64,000 nt of DNA from Diphasiastrum complanatum (GCA_029204225.1 CM055102.1:48454870-48518869); one strand, 5' to 3'. Shown: positions 21,354 through 34,100, counted from the stretch's first letter. Notes: generated by a model not told the origin, from the letters alone. Numbers and translations are program-made.

Positions 21354-24159
21354 AGTGGAAGATGTTCTAATTTTTTTTTTAAATTTCATTGTTTTCTCTT
21401 TTGGTGCTACTTCCAATAATGTGCACTAGCTTCTTTGCACCTTTGGCATTAACAATGGACAATTTTGTCCATTCTACAAATATGTCTATTAAGCAAGAAA
21501 AATAAATTGCAAATTCGGTATTCCAAGATACCAACCAATCAACATACATGAGAATCCAATAACTATTTAAGAAAATGAATTAAGAGCTAGAGGATGAGGA
21601 AATAATAGTTAGAAAATAAAGAAAGAAAATATCTCAAGACCACATGAAACAAACCATGGAACAGTTAGACAAGAAAAAACCTACTTACCCACAATCTATA
21701 TGTTCATCTCAAAAAGTTAACAAAGCACAATAAGTATTAAAAAAATAAAGATGTTCCAACACATGAGTGTTGACCTCGATCTCTTTTCCAATTGTTCCTA
21801 GAAAATTTAAGTAAAAAAAATTGTTTATATTTGGAAAACCTTTAGTAGCTCTCCACTAAGATCCATTGCAAATCTTATTTATGATTTCTTGTCTTTTCAA
21901 TAAGCTTAGTAAATTTGAGGTAGCTATTTGTGTTCTCCCTCCTCGCTATCTCTTTTTCTAGATCCCCTTTACCATTACAATCACAATCAACATTTCAAGT
22001 GTTACAATACTATGTACCTTTAGATGACTTGGAACCAGTCACACCCAAAATATTAAGTATCTTGCTCTTTTAATCATAATTAGGTTATGTCCAGACCTAA
22101 GATTTGACCCTCATGCAAGCTTAGGGATGCCCTTTCCATTTGTTACAAGAGTCTAACCTTTTCACTTTGTAGAAAAACTTTCTTGATTTCACTCTCCCTT
22201 TTGACACTAATCAGCTCGTATTTCCTTCATCCACTTCCTAAAACCTACCTAAGCTTCAACTTACCATATATACCTCACACTTTTAAAAGATTTTCTTGGA
22301 GAAAGTGGGCCCTTCTTCCTCTCCCCACATTTCCATTCCTTGGTTCTTGAGTTGTGGATATGCTTACAAGGGACCCTATTTCAATCCATCATTGAGTATT
22401 TAATGACTAGGTACCTCTAGCGGATGTCCAAATCCAAGCCTTCAATGAAAAATATCCCAATCTAAAACTCCATGGGTGATACAATCTCCCATGCACAACC
22501 TTGGAGCTTCATGATCAATAGCTTAAGAACATCTTTGATAGCATCACAATCAAATCCAATGGGGATATTTGAATTTTATCAATAATTTCAAAGTCACTAA
22601 AAATTTATCTAAACATATCTTAGTATTAGACTTCTAATTTATTAGGCATATCACACAATAAGGTGTAGATTTCAAGTAGCAAATGAGCCTAGTTCTTATC
22701 AATGCAACTTTCCAATGATCTATTAGCAAAAGAGCTAAAGGACAACGAGCACTATATTCAAAAACTTTATTAGATAAAAGACTCTCCAAATCAAATATAA
22801 TGTGTGTGTATTTTCCCTATTGTTCTAAAGTCCTAGCATAGAGAAATTATTGTTTCAGGCCTTTCTTTTTAAGTCCTAACAACAAATGCATATATGACTT
22901 GAAAGAGCAATCTCTTGTTATCACTACTATTGTCAAGCCACTCTGACCTTGGTTGTATTCGTTGCAAAAGCTGAGAGGTGCAATATAATGTGAATAGAAG
23001 AAATTTATCTAGTCTTTGGGCTCCTTAGTGAAAGAATACACCTCTGCATGATATATAAAGTTTTGTACAAGTGAATTCAAATACCTTACACAAGTGGCAT
23101 AAAGAACAAAAATAATGAATTTAAATAGGCTAAACTTCAACCACAATCATTAATAAAAAAATACAAAAGGGCAAAAGACATAAGAGTGTTATGGAAAAAT
23201 AGGATTGCCAAAGCAACTCTTAACATTCAAGTATATGTCATATATGAAATAGTAACAATATCAATAATAAGACAATTGTTATCATAATAGCAAACACCAA
23301 TGGTAGCAAGAGGCAATGTGGGAGGCATGTTGGCAAATCTTAAAAAAATATTCAAAACTACATCAAAGACATAACTCCAACCACCACCATGCAATTTTGA
23401 AATTAAATAAAAAAGATAACTAAATCCTTAATTTTGTATATGCAATCAAAAAGTCAAAGATCAAATTATGCAATTTGTTTCTTCTTTCCAAGTTTTGTGA
23501 AATTAAGATAAAAGATTAATTTGATTTTCCTAAAATGCATCTCCAGGCGTCACAATATACACTTTTTCTACAAATTTTGTAAATAATGCCTTAGAGAATA
23601 TTAGGTAACTCTTGTAGAAGAAATAGTTTAGTTTAAATGCTAAATATAAAAATGTCAAGATACTGGTTTCAATGTAAATTTTGAAAGTTATATATAGCAA
23701 TACACCTCCCCGTTAATTTCTCATGAGAAAATATTATTGGCCTGAAAGTGATTTTAATTGTACAACTGGCGAGTCTAGATATATCACCATATCACGAGAT
23801 ATGGTGATGAGCGAGTCAAAATCATTTTGACAATAGAGGTAGTTTTCAAAGTGTCCAATCATTTTCCCTTGTCCATTGGGCCTACGCTTATACAATGTAG
23901 TTCTCTATGCTTGATGGCTAGTTGTTTTGTCACATCTTCAACTATTTTGTTGAGAAAGTAAGCTCCCTTGTCTAAGACATCCTATTAAGGCACTCAACTG
24001 ATAATATCATTTTTGTTAAAGATTTTGCACCTTGAGCTTTTGTAGTATGTTTTGCCAATCATTCTTCTAGACATCTAGTAAAGTGGTTGTAGCCACTATG
24101 ATGTGATTATTTTTTTGTTTGGATCTTAATGATCTTTCCAAAAGTGATTTCTAACACCT
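21354..24159. other. 2.8-kb AT-rich stretch without a supported gene
   Basis: No ORF with a domain, no LTR edge and no copy of the other repeats were seen. The only distinct structure is a perfect hairpin at 23783-23808. Confidence 0.5.
23783..23808. repeat. Perfect 11-bp hairpin
   Basis: ATCACCATATC, a 4-base ACGA loop, and GATATGGTGAT. Weaker inverted homology continues outward (GCGAGTC left, GAGCGAGTC right). Probably a small palindrome or footprint; function unknown. Confidence 0.7.
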
Positions 24160-24996
24160 ATTTTACTATTGTGTGATTTCCTAAAAAAAAAGTCCGAAGT
24201 GTTTGACTCTTTTAAAAGGTTCATGGCATTCAGAGAGAGACACACCTCGAAGAAGGTACAGACCATCAAGTCTGACAATGGAGGTGAGTACAAGAGCAAG
24301 GAGTTCTCAAACTTTTGCCAAGAACAAGGAATAGAGCATCAGTTCACTCCTGCATACACACCAGAATACAATGGTATCACAGAAAGAAGAAACAGGACGC
24401 TAGTCGAAGGAGCCAGATGCATGATGGCATAGGCTCAGTTGCCGAGTCAATTTTGGGCTGAGGCACTCGTTGCAGAAGTACACCTACAAACAGATCAATA
24501 ATGACAGCCTTGGAAAACAAGACATTTATGAGATGTGGACAGGCAAAAGGCCTGATTTGTCATATGTACGTGTGTTTGAATGTGCAGCATACAAGCACAT
24601 ACCAAAAAAAAAAAGAACCAAGCTCAACAAAAAATCAAAACAAGCAATCATGGTCGGATACTTGAATGGATCACAAGTGTACAGACTCTACAACCCAACC
24701 TCGAAGAGTTCAATAAATCCACATTTCTTGGAATGAAGGAAGAAAATGGCCATGAGATCTTCACACTATCGCCAATTTAAGAGGGAGATCAAGGCCAAAC
24801 ATTGAACCAGAACATCAAGCCACAAACTCCAGAGCAGGAAGCTGAACTAGATCAACCTGTCAAAGAAGACACAAACCAACAGCGACGAACAGGACCAAGA
24901 AGATCAACAAGACAAAGAAGACCTCCAAATCAATACACTGACAATCTTCAATGGAATGAGGATGCAGATTTTGAATTCTATAGCTTCACTGAAGAA
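24160..24996 (+). pseudogene. Copia copy A2, left part: integrase and linker
   Basis: The forward frame has the integrase core. FKRFMAFRERHTSKKVQTIK is followed by SDNGGEYKSKEFSNFCQEQG (second catalytic Asp) and TPEYNGITERRNRTLVEGAR (catalytic Glu). Next come the C-terminal region (SKQAIMVGYLNGSQVYRLYN) and the linker (TRQRRPPNQYTDNLQWNED). The 5' half before about 24160 is missing. A stop after CMMA and small indels break the frame. It continues at 28032 after the nested element. Confidence 0.85.
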
Positions 24997-25001
24997 CCAA
25001 C

Positions 25002-25276
25002 AATTAGAATTAAAGTAGAATCATTGTGTTACTTTACTGTGGATCCTATCAGTTGATAAGGATCAGTTGGCCTCGCCACGAAGCAAGTCGATGGGACACG
25101 CGTCCCGTCAACGACAACCTGGGTCATGCATGGGTTGTCTGAGTGAACAACCATATGTACAGTGTAATTTCATTTTGAGAAATACAGTTGCTAATGTGAG
25201 CTTGCTATGGAGAGTGTTTTCTATCTGTGTTACTGTGTAGCATGATCTGTGTTCATGTTCGAAGCAAATTCTAAGT
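25002..25276 (+). repeat. 5' LTR of element G (275 bp, non-TG/CA ends)
   Basis: The left edge is set by the target duplication and the right edge by the PBS. Ends are AATTAGAATT and AATTCTAAGT, a 10-bp inverted repeat with one mismatch. The last ~78 bp recur at 27949-28026. Confidence 0.85.
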
Positions 25277-25289
25277 TGGTATCAGAGCC
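25277..25289 (+). promoter_or_regulatory. Primer-binding site of element G
   Basis: TGGTATCAGAGCC immediately follows the LTR terminus CTAAGT, an exact initiator tRNA-Met site. This confirms the unusual LTR end. Confidence 0.92.
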
Positions 25290-26453
25290 AGCATCGTCGT
25301 TGAAGAGAGCTTCAGGAGAATTGTCTTCTGAGAGTTCGGGGTTTACGACGGGTTGAAGATGGAAGGAGAAGCACTGGTGTAGAGAGTTTAGCACACAGAA
25401 GCTTGGTGAGGTTGAGACTGAGTGAGGATCGTTTGACAAACGGATTGAAGCATTAGATTTTCAACAGTAGGACGACCTCAGAGCAAGAGGATAGGCCTGT
25501 CAGAATACTGTGAAATGGAAGCCAAGAATAGATTTGTGTAAAAAACCCTAGTCTGGGGTTTGGGAGCACAAAATCAAAGATTTCTCTCCATTTTGAACCG
25601 TTTTGGAAGCTGTGAGAATCCAGAGGAGGGCGCCCTGATCAATTCTATAAGGTCTGAAGTGGCCGTGGACAATCGCGCTTCATTTGTGGAGCAATAAGAA
25701 TTCTCTGAGGGCAGCCATAGCTACAAACCTTGGAAGAAAAGGAGAAGGAGAGGTCGGACAGCTCGCATGCGACCACCGTGAGGGAGACTAGAGCGTTTCC
25801 AGGGCGCTAGAGGTTTGAGGAGGAGGACAAAACGTGCAGACCAGGTTAAGTCCATTGGATAAGGAACTATCAAGATGGATGGTTGAGATCTCGCTACTCA
25901 GGAGGGATATCCATAGTTGGATCAGAATCGACCATTGGATGGAGTCTGAAGGGTTGTTGAAGAAAGCTAAGAGGATTTGAAATAAATATAGCCATTCAAC
26001 TTCAATAAAAATTTTCACATTAAAAGTTCAGTTGGGTCCCTTCACAAGTGAAGTGTAAAGTTTCTTCAAGGTGAAGAAACAGTTCAAAAACAAGAAAAAT
26101 GCCTATTTTTGGGTCCTTTGTCCATTTTGACCCAAACGAAAGGCTATAACCTCCAAACAAAGGGCACCCGGACTGTACCTACACGTACGGTACAACAAAA
26201 CAGAGTGATTGCAGCAGAGAAAGTGTTTGGAGTGCGCCAAAAGTGATTTCACCATTCCACTGGGCACATAGTTGGGAGTTGACGACTGAGTGCATTTCTA
26301 AAAACGACGCCGATTTGGCTTTCAAATTGGTGGAAAAGCGGCGAGTGGCCTGGTAAGGGAAAAAGTGCAGGTCATTATTTTCAACTTCTGACATCACTGT
26401 TGGCCTTGACATACTGCTTTTAGCCTACGGCAGAAGTTTCAAGCAGTTTTGCG
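25290..26453 (+). other. Long untranslated leader of element G
   Basis: 1.16 kb between the PBS and gag without a supported ORF. It is more GC-rich than its surroundings (for example around 25620-25800). Leaders of this sort hold packaging signals in copia elements, but none can be identified by eye. Confidence 0.5.
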
Positions 26454-27190
26454 ATGGCAAACATGGGAGAGTCCATTTTGAGTGAAAGTAGCAAATTGGA
26501 CAAGATTTCCAACTATGCAGTGTGGAAATTCAAAATGAAAAACATACTGATGGAGAAAGACGTGTGGGAAGTCATCACAAGTGATGAGAGAAGGCCGCCA
26601 AATGAAGCGGATATCAAAGTGTTTGACAAAAAGATGAGGAAAGCTTTGACCTTCATTAACTTGTCAGTGAAGGATCGCATCATTACCCACATTTGTGATG
26701 TTGTTACATCCAAAAAGGCATGGGATGTGCTAAAGGAGCAATTCGAGATGTCAAATCCATCAAGAATCACGTTTATGAAGTCAAAGCTGAATAGTGCCCG
26801 AATGGAACAAGGAGAGCACATTCAAACGTACATGACCAGATTCAAGACAGTGAGGGATGAACTGCATTCTATTGGTGAGCGTATACGTGATGTGGAACTG
26901 GTGCACAATGCATTGTGCGGCATTGCAGAACCCTATCAGATGTTTGTGAGTGGAATAACATCAAGAGAAAGATTGCCAATCTTTGACAAGCTCATAAGAA
27001 TCTTGATGCAGAAAGAGCAACGACGAGAAATGGTAAAAGCTAGACGTCAAAATACTGACGATCAGGCACTTGTGACACGCCAAAAACAAGGCAAAGGCAA
27101 GGGCAAGAAGAAGTCTAAACAACAATTTGCCAAGTCTCAGGAGGATGAGGGATCTTCCAGTAAGACTAGGAGAGACAACCTGAATGGTGT
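26454..27190 (+). CDS. Copia gag of element G (intact core, fused to deletion junction)
   Basis: ATG at 26454 opens a frame that begins MANMGESILSESSKLDKISN and has the hallmark gag pattern: NYAVWKFKMKNILMEKDVWE, then SKKAWDVLKEQFEMSNPSRI, MEQGEHIQTYMTRFKTVRDE and a Lys-rich tail (KQGKGKGKKKSKQQFAKS). This is the UBN2/gag-polypeptide domain that forms the virus-like particle. No zinc knuckle follows. At about 27190 the frame runs into RT sequence because protease and integrase are deleted. The gag frame itself has no stop over ~245 codons and so is less decayed than its neighbours. Confidence 0.85.
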
Positions 27191-27948
27191 GAAGCAAATT
27201 ATGCCTTGTTATCTAGCATTATTCAAAGCAAAAAACCTTCGACTTATGGTGAAGCGAATGATGATGACATTTGGGTCAAGGCCATGGGAGAGGAGATGGA
27301 GTCAATTGCTAAGCATATCACATGGGACTTAGTAGAACCACCAGTTGGCAAGAAACCCATTGGTTGCAAATGGGTATACAGGACTAAGTACCATGCAGAT
27401 GGAAGTATAGCAAAGCACAAGGTAGGATTGGTAATCAAAGAGTATGCACAAAGTACAGGCATTGACTATGAGGGGACCTTTGCGCCGGTATGTAAGTGGA
27501 ATACTCTACGTCTACTTGTTGCTTTAGCTCCAGATTTTGGTTGGCCTTTTATCAGATGGATGTGAAATATGCTTTTCTAATTGGTGAGTTAGAAGAAGAG
27601 GTCTTCATGGATCAACTTGAAGGCTTTGTAGCGAAGGGACAGAAAAATAAAGTATGTCGCTTGAAGAAAGCGCTTTATGGTCTTAAATAGGCACCACGTG
27701 CGTGGTATGGCAGGATTGATGCCTACTTTTGTTCAAAGGGGATGGTGAGAACACATTCTGATCCAAATCTATATGTCTTATGCTTTGATGGTATGGTTGC
27801 TTTGATTGATCTTTATGTTGATGACTTGATTATTACGGGAAATAATCAAGAGACGATAGACATGATCAAGAAAGACCTCATGGAACATTAATTCGAAATG
27901 ACAGATCTCAACCTGATGCATTATTGCCTTGAGTAGAGGTGTGGAAAA
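27191..27948 (+). pseudogene. Truncated copia RT of element G
   Basis: Blocks in order: DDIWVKAMGEEMESIAKHIT, then [50 protein letters not shown] with a stop replacing the next Gln, LIDLYVDDLIITGNN (YVDD intact) and a degraded YCLEXXVWK ending. It then jumps straight into the last 78 bp of the LTR, so the end of RT and all of RNase H are deleted. Confidence 0.85.
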
Positions 27949-28026
27949 AGCTTGCTGTGGAGAGTGTTTTCTGTCTGTGTTACTGTGAAGCATGATCTGT
28001 GTTCCTGTTTGAAGCAAATTCTAAGT
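27949..28026 (+). repeat. 3' LTR stub of element G
   Basis: AGCTTGCTGTGGAGAGTG through GCAAATTCTAAGT matches 25199-25276. The first ~200 bp of this LTR are deleted. It is followed by the target duplication CCAAC. Confidence 0.9.
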
Positions 28027-28031
28027 CCAAC

Positions 28032-30048
28032 CACATATCAAGTAGTTATCCAGAGTCTAGAGGGAGAATTCTGAAAGCAAGCAATATTAGAAGAGATCGA
28101 ATCAATGAGGCAGAATGAGGCATGGACACTAGAGCCACTGCTCGAATATAAAAAGATCGTCGATTGCAAATAGGTTTACAAGAAAAAATTAAAATCAGAT
28201 GACACTGGCGGATGCTACAAGGCCAGACTTGTCGCCAAGGGCTACACGCAAAGGTAAAACATTGACTACTTTGATACATACTCACCAATGGTCAAGTTGA
28301 CATCGATTACTTTGATACATACTCACCAATGGTCAAGATGACTGCTCCTTGCATACGCAACACAACACAATCTGGAAATACACCAGATTGATATCAAAAT
28401 AGCCTTTCTCCATGGAGATCTAGAAGAAAAAATCTTCATGAAGTAGCCTGGAGGATTCGAGGACCCCGACAATCGACAATATGTCTGTCGGTTGCATCGA
28501 TGCATTTATGGTCTGAAGCAGGCATCACGAGCTTGGTACAAGAAGCTCAACAATATTCTGAAGTCTCTGGGAGAAGCAACAAAATGTCTTGGGCTACAGA
28601 TCAGAAGAGATTGAATCATAGGATGCATCTAAGTCAATTAGAATAAGCCAAAAGGTGCTAAAGTAGTACCGAATGTTGGATTGCAAAGAAAAAGCCACAC
28701 CAATGATAGTTGGAGCCATATTGACGAAAAACGACTGCCCAGACACTGATAGGGAGAGACAAGAGATGGAAGGTATACCATACCAGAACTTGATCGGTAG
28801 TCTGAATGTACCTTACAATTTGTACCAGACCTAACTTGGCCTTTCTTGTCTACGCAATTCTCCTCCAACCTTGGCATGGCACATTGGCAATGCAAAAAGA
28901 ATTTTGCAATATTTGAAAGGCACCCAAAGTGTGGGATTGAACTACAAAGCAGAAAAAAAAGAAAAAGGATTCAAGCTGTAACACTATAGTGATGCAAGTT
29001 GGGCAAGCTGGAAAGACTACATCAAATTCGTGATAGGAGGATGTTCGATAGCGTGTGGAGCAGCAATCAACTGGACATGCAAAAAACAAACACTAGTGGC
29101 TCAACGCTCATGCAAAGCTGAATATGTCGCAGCTTTGAAGATGGCAAATGAGGTAATATGGTTACAGATGATGCTGGAGGCAATTGGAATACAACAAAGG
29201 AGAAGTACCACCACATTCAAGACTTGATCTCGAAAGAGAGCTGAATGTCCAATATATAAAATCCGAAGACGTGGTTGTAGATCTGCTCACGAAGCCGCCT
29301 GACAAACAACTCTTTACAAAACAAAGAAAGGCAATGGGACTGGACATATACAAAGGTTGCAACATTCAAGAGGTGTCAGGAATGGTGAATTCTTGCAACC
29401 TTGCCAAAGAAATCCCGAAGGACGAAGGCGTCCCAAAGGACAAAAAGGCCTCGAAGGTCACAGACACCTCGAAGGTCAAAGACACCTTGAAGATCGAAGA
29501 TGTCTAGAAGGACGGAGACAACCGAAAGGACGAAGATATCCCAAAGACCACGAAGTGCTGAGGATAAGCCTCTTGCCGCAACTGAAGCCAAACAAGTCGA
29601 GCTAACAATTGGCAGTTCGACGAGTGTGGAGTACTGTACTATCACGCTCAGCCGCCAAAGAACAACATTACCAGAGGGTAGTTAACCAATGACTAGCACT
29701 AAACCTGTCTTGTAAACTGTTGCTAAGTTATCTGGTAATTTTCCTAGATGAGATAAGTAAAGGATAGAACGATAGAGGAATAAGAGAGAGAATAGCAGAA
29801 GTAGAGAATGTGCTAGCATTCTGTTAGCATTATCAACTATGCATGAAAGTTTGCCAACGAGCAGAACATAGCGACTTTTGTGAGATGAGCGACAAGCCAC
29901 CAACGTGCGAGACACTGATCGACTCACTCAAAACAAAAGACAAAATACAAATGCTCTCAGCTCTTGCATCTCTGATTGTTCGTGTCGTTTCGTCTGATCG
30001 AAGGCTTGGATGTCTGTGATTTGTAGTCATTTGTTTTAGGATCCTACC
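28032..30048 (+). pseudogene. Copia copy A2, right part: RT, RNase H and 3' LTR
   Basis: Continues the copy broken at 24996. It carries RT pieces (LVAKGYTQR, then IYGLKQASRAWYKKLNN) and RNase H pieces (LYHYSDASWASWKDYIKFVI, then SCKAEYVAALKMANEVIWL and DLLTKPPDKQLFTKQRKAMG). Three lesions are visible: a ~46-bp tandem duplication at 28261-28345 (TTTGATACATACTCACCAAT twice), loss of the YVDD region between SLG and GEATK near 28570, and loss of the DSQSA region near 29215. The LTR homologous to 4.3-4.8 kb occupies about 29.6-30.05 kb. Confidence 0.85.
29600..30048 (+). repeat. 3' LTR of copia copy A2 (approximate)
   Basis: Matches the reverse copy at 4335-4830, including GCATGAAAG, GCCAACGAGCAGAACA and GCGAGACACTGAT. 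It ends near TTTTAGG. The start is estimated because no 5' LTR is available. Confidence 0.6.
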
Positions 30049-30533
30049 AAATTTCGCAAGCTAGCCAAAGTCGTAGCACACAAGGGAGCAGACAGAAGAA
30101 CTGCCTCCAAACACTCCCACAAAATTCTACAAAAAGAACTCTATTCCACATGAGTAAATAAAATATTTGGAAAATCTTTGAAGGAAATATTTTCACATTC
30201 ACAAATTCTCCAACCAATAGAGATCCAACCACTGGAGTCTTCATCCAAGGTATTAAAGGTAGCCTTAGTACAATCTGACCCACTCTCTCAAAAGAAGACA
30301 ACAATAGAGATATCCGAGGAACATAGACAAGATCAAGCATTGTGAGCCATTGCTTGCAAATTCCTCTACTCTCTAGTTCTTGATATTCTTGGGGTGTCCA
30401 AGATTCAAGAGATGTGTGTTTCTTGATTCTTGGACTTTCAAAATGTTGTCTAGTTACTTTAGTTTGTTGCTTTGTTTCTTGCATTTAGAATGTGTATGTT
30501 AGCTTAGTTTTCAGATTTCAAGAACCTGTCCAT
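30049..30533. other. Flanking sequence left of element H
   Basis: No gene is supported; a 146-codon reverse ORF lacks domains. Part of it (a TCTTGATATTCTTGGGGTGTCC phrase near 30380 and TTTCTTGATTCTTGGACTT near 30420) recurs near 59130-59190, so it is itself dispersed repeat sequence. It ends with TCCAT, the target duplication of element H. Confidence 0.5.
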
Positions 30534-31166
30534 TGTGAAAGATTTCAGATCCTTAAGATCCAATCTACTTGAATGATCTTTGGTTAGAAAGAGAAATACA
30601 CTACCAATCTCACCAATGTAGAAAAATCAGCATCTACACACAATTTGAGATGCAAACACTAATAGAACTTGATCAAACTTGAATGAAATGATTATGTATT
30701 GTTTCTGTTCGTACAAAACCAGCGAGCTACTGTATTTCACATGTGTGGATCCAAAAATAACAAATATAGATTTGCAAGCAATCACCAAGATAGTGCACCA
30801 ATGGATAGTAGAACCCAAGAGAACCATGTAAAGCATGAAATGAGATAGATAAGAGAGAAGATCACTCTCTCCACGAGTTACATCCTTTTATAGCAGGTCC
30901 AAACCCTATTTGGCCACTTGGCTTTCCCACCAAAATGCTAACCCTACCAATTTTGGGTCTAGATTCAATGTACCCAACTTATTCAAATTGAATCTACTCA
31001 AACTCGCATTCTATCTTTCCCACACTTTCAAAAAGTGTTTATTCAAATGAAATTTAGACTAATGAACTTTGAAAAGTCAACCTCTAAGTCTAAAACAAGT
31101 TTTGGCCTCAATATGCCAAATATGGAAATATTGCAAAATGTGATGAAACTAGTTAAATCTTTCACA
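30534..31166 (-). repeat. 3' LTR of element H (633 bp)
   Basis: In reverse orientation it starts TGTGAAAGATT and ends ATCTTTCACA. A TATA box (GCTATAAAAGGATGTAACTC) lies in the middle. On the right it abuts CTCCCTCTTC, the polypurine tract. It aligns throughout to 34950-35599. Confidence 0.93.
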
Positions 31167-34100
31167 CTCCCTCTTCAACTAGTTTTAGCATAGACTTTGA
31201 TAATACTCCAAGTGAAGTCCTATGCTTCATGAACAAGTCTTTTCCCAATGCTTTGGTGAAGATATCAGCTACACATTCCCTTGAAGACACATGTTGAAGC
31301 TCCACCTCCTTTGCAATGACTCGCTCCCTCACAAAATGATATTGTATCTCAATATGCTTGCTCCTAGCATGAAAGATAGGATTGGATGCCATTCTTTGGG
31401 CTGATTGATTGTCACAAAAGATGATTGGTCTCTCTGAAAAATCCAGCAAGTGAAGATCCTTGATCATCCTCTTGATCCATACCATCTCCTTTGTGCAATG
31501 TGTAAGAGCTTTGTACTCAGCCTCACTAGATGACAATGAGATAGTGGCTTGTTTCTTTGACATCCATGATATAGCTCCATCACCTATGAAAATACAATAA
31601 GAACTAATGGATTTCCTATCCATTACATCTCCAGCATAGTCCGAATCTGAAAATCCAAAAAGATTAGGTGATGATCCCTCATACAATATGCCAAAATCTC
31701 GAGTTCCAATGATGTACCTCAAAACTCGCTTTCCTAGCTTCCAATGCTCCTCACTAGGATCTTGCATGAATTGACTCAATCTTCCAACACAATAGCTTAG
31801 ATCAGGTCTAGTAATGGTTAGATAGATGAGTGAACCAACTAGCTTTCTATAGAGAGTAATGTCCTTGAAGGATCTTTCATTACCTCTTATAGTAAGCTTT
31901 ACATGAGACTCCATAGGTGTATCAATAGCTTTTGTATCTACCATATGAAATCTTTCTAGAATAGAATTAGCATACTTCTCTTGACAAATGAAAGTAGATT
32001 GAGAAGATCTAATGACTTCTATTCCTAAAATGTAATGTAAATTACCAAGATCATGCACCTCAAACTCCTTCTTAAGAGCATTCTTGATATCCTCCACATC
32101 TTGATTGTCTCCACCACTCAAGATGATATCATCTACATAGATTAGCAAGATGGTAACATCATTTTCAGCAAACCTATAATAAAGTGAATGATCATACTCA
32201 CTCATAACAAAGCCTTGAGAGAGTAAAAAAGTGTTAAGCTTAGCATACCAACTCCTTGGTGCTTGCTTAAGGCCATACAAACTCTTTTGTAGAAGACACA
32301 CATAGTTTGGCTTTGTTGATGAGATGTAGCTCTCGGGTTGCTCCATGTATAGTTCCTCCTCAAGATCACCATTCAAGAATGCATTTGAAATGTCCATTTT
32401 CCATAGATCCCATCCATAAAGTGTAGCAAGTGAAATGATGACTCGAATGCTTACCATCTTTGCCACGGGTGCAAAGGTCTCATCATAGTCAATTCCTTGT
32501 TGTTGAGCATATCCTTTTGCCACTAACCTTGCCTTGTACTTGTTGATAGATCCATCTTGGTTTGTCTTCACCTTGAAGATCCATTTGCATCCAATAGCTT
32601 TCTTGTCCTTAGGCAACTCCACCAATCTCCATGTTCCATTCTTCATAAGAGCTTGATACTCAAGATCCATTGCTTGGATCCACTCCTCTTCTTTCCTTGC
32701 TTGATCTACACTTGTAGGCTCATCCAAAGAGGTTAGGAAAGCAACATAATTTCCAGAAACTACTTGCTTACCCTTTTGATCATATGTGAGCCTTGAAGGT
32801 ACTTGTCTTTCTCTTGATGTTCTCCTTGGCTTTTGACTTGATGAAGGTCCATCATCACCACCATCCAAAGTAGGATCCTTATCATCAACATCAAGAATGT
32901 TAGAACTATCTACTTTACCATCAATCATGCTTGAAGACACCTTTGGAATGTTTCCCTCATAAAAAATGACATATCTACCAACAATCACTTTGTTAGTAGA
33001 AGGAATGTAAACCTTGTAGGCTTTACTCACCTCACTATATCCAACAAAAATACCTCTTCTTGAATATGGATCCTCCTTGGTCCTATCATCAAGAGTAATG
33101 TTGACATAGCATGTGCATCCAAAGGTTCTTAGAAAGTTGACACTCGGCCTCCTCTTGAATAGCATCTCAAAAGGTGTCCTTCCATCCAAAATAGCACTCG
33201 GCCACCTATTGCACAAGAAATTGGCACACAACAAAGCTCGATCCCAAAATGGTTTGTCAAGATTAGCACTTAACCTCATAGCTTTGACACTTTCACATAA
33301 AGTTCTATTCTTCCTTTCAGCCACACCATTTTGTTGTGGAGTCCTTGATGTTGTATACTCCCTCTTGATCCCATGCTCATCACAAAAGGCCTTGAACTTG
33401 TTAGATATGTACTCACCACCATTGTCACCTCTCAAGCACTTGATCTTTGTGGAGAATTGGTTCTCCCTTGCATTCTTGAACTTGACAAAGACATCATACA
33501 CTTCATCCTTGCTCTTTAGTAGATAGATCCAACAAAATCTACTAAAATCATCAATGAATGTTACATACATCTTAGCTCCACTATTGCTAATTGTAGTAAA
33601 TCCATGAATATCCGAATGTACAAGTTGAAAAGGCTTTGTAGATCTAGTATAAGGTAGTCTATGTGACTTAGACAAAGCACAAGACTCACAAACATGCTTG
33701 TAATTACTTAAGAAACTTGGAAGACCAATCCAATGACTTGAAGTTGAGGTGTCCCATCCTTTTGTGCCAAACCTCTTGAATAGAAATTTGCTCCCTTGCA
33801 ACACATCCAACTTGGTTAGCAATAACACAAGCATCAAGTTTGAACAACTTCCCTTGCCTTTTACCTTTTCCAATCAAGACGTCCTTCCTTTTGATCAAAC
33901 AAGCATCTCCATCAAACTCCACCTTGAGGCCCTTACTTAGCATTTGACTCACACTAAGCAAATTCTTGGTAATAGATGGAATAAACAAGACATCCTCCAG
34001 ATGAACATTCCTCTTTGTAGAGAGAGAAATAGGAATTGTGCCAATCCCTTTGATTGCACACTCACCATCATTGGCCGTGTAGATCACACTCTTGTCATCT

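Larger units (their letters stand above)
24997..28031 (+). mobile_element. Nested copia-type element G with CCAAC target duplication
   Basis: It splits copy A2. The host sequence GAAGAACCAAC resumes as CCAACCACATATC after the insertion, giving a 5-bp duplication CCAAC at 24997-25001 and 28027-28031. The element runs 25002-28026: 5' LTR, PBS, gag, part of RT and a 3' LTR stub. Its ends are AATTAGAATT...AATTCTAAGT, not TG...CA. Protease, integrase, the end of RT, RNase H and most of the 3' LTR are deleted. Confidence 0.88.

Noticed and set aside
33113-33526. Forward 137-codon ORF opposite copia pol, and similar opposite-strand ORFs (for example 47049-47351)
   Set aside because: They are antisense shadows of well-supported integrase coding sequence.
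31162-33873. The 903-codon copia frame as a host gene
   Set aside because: Integrase, RT and RNase H motifs, the adjoining LTR and the purine tract show it is retrotransposon pol.
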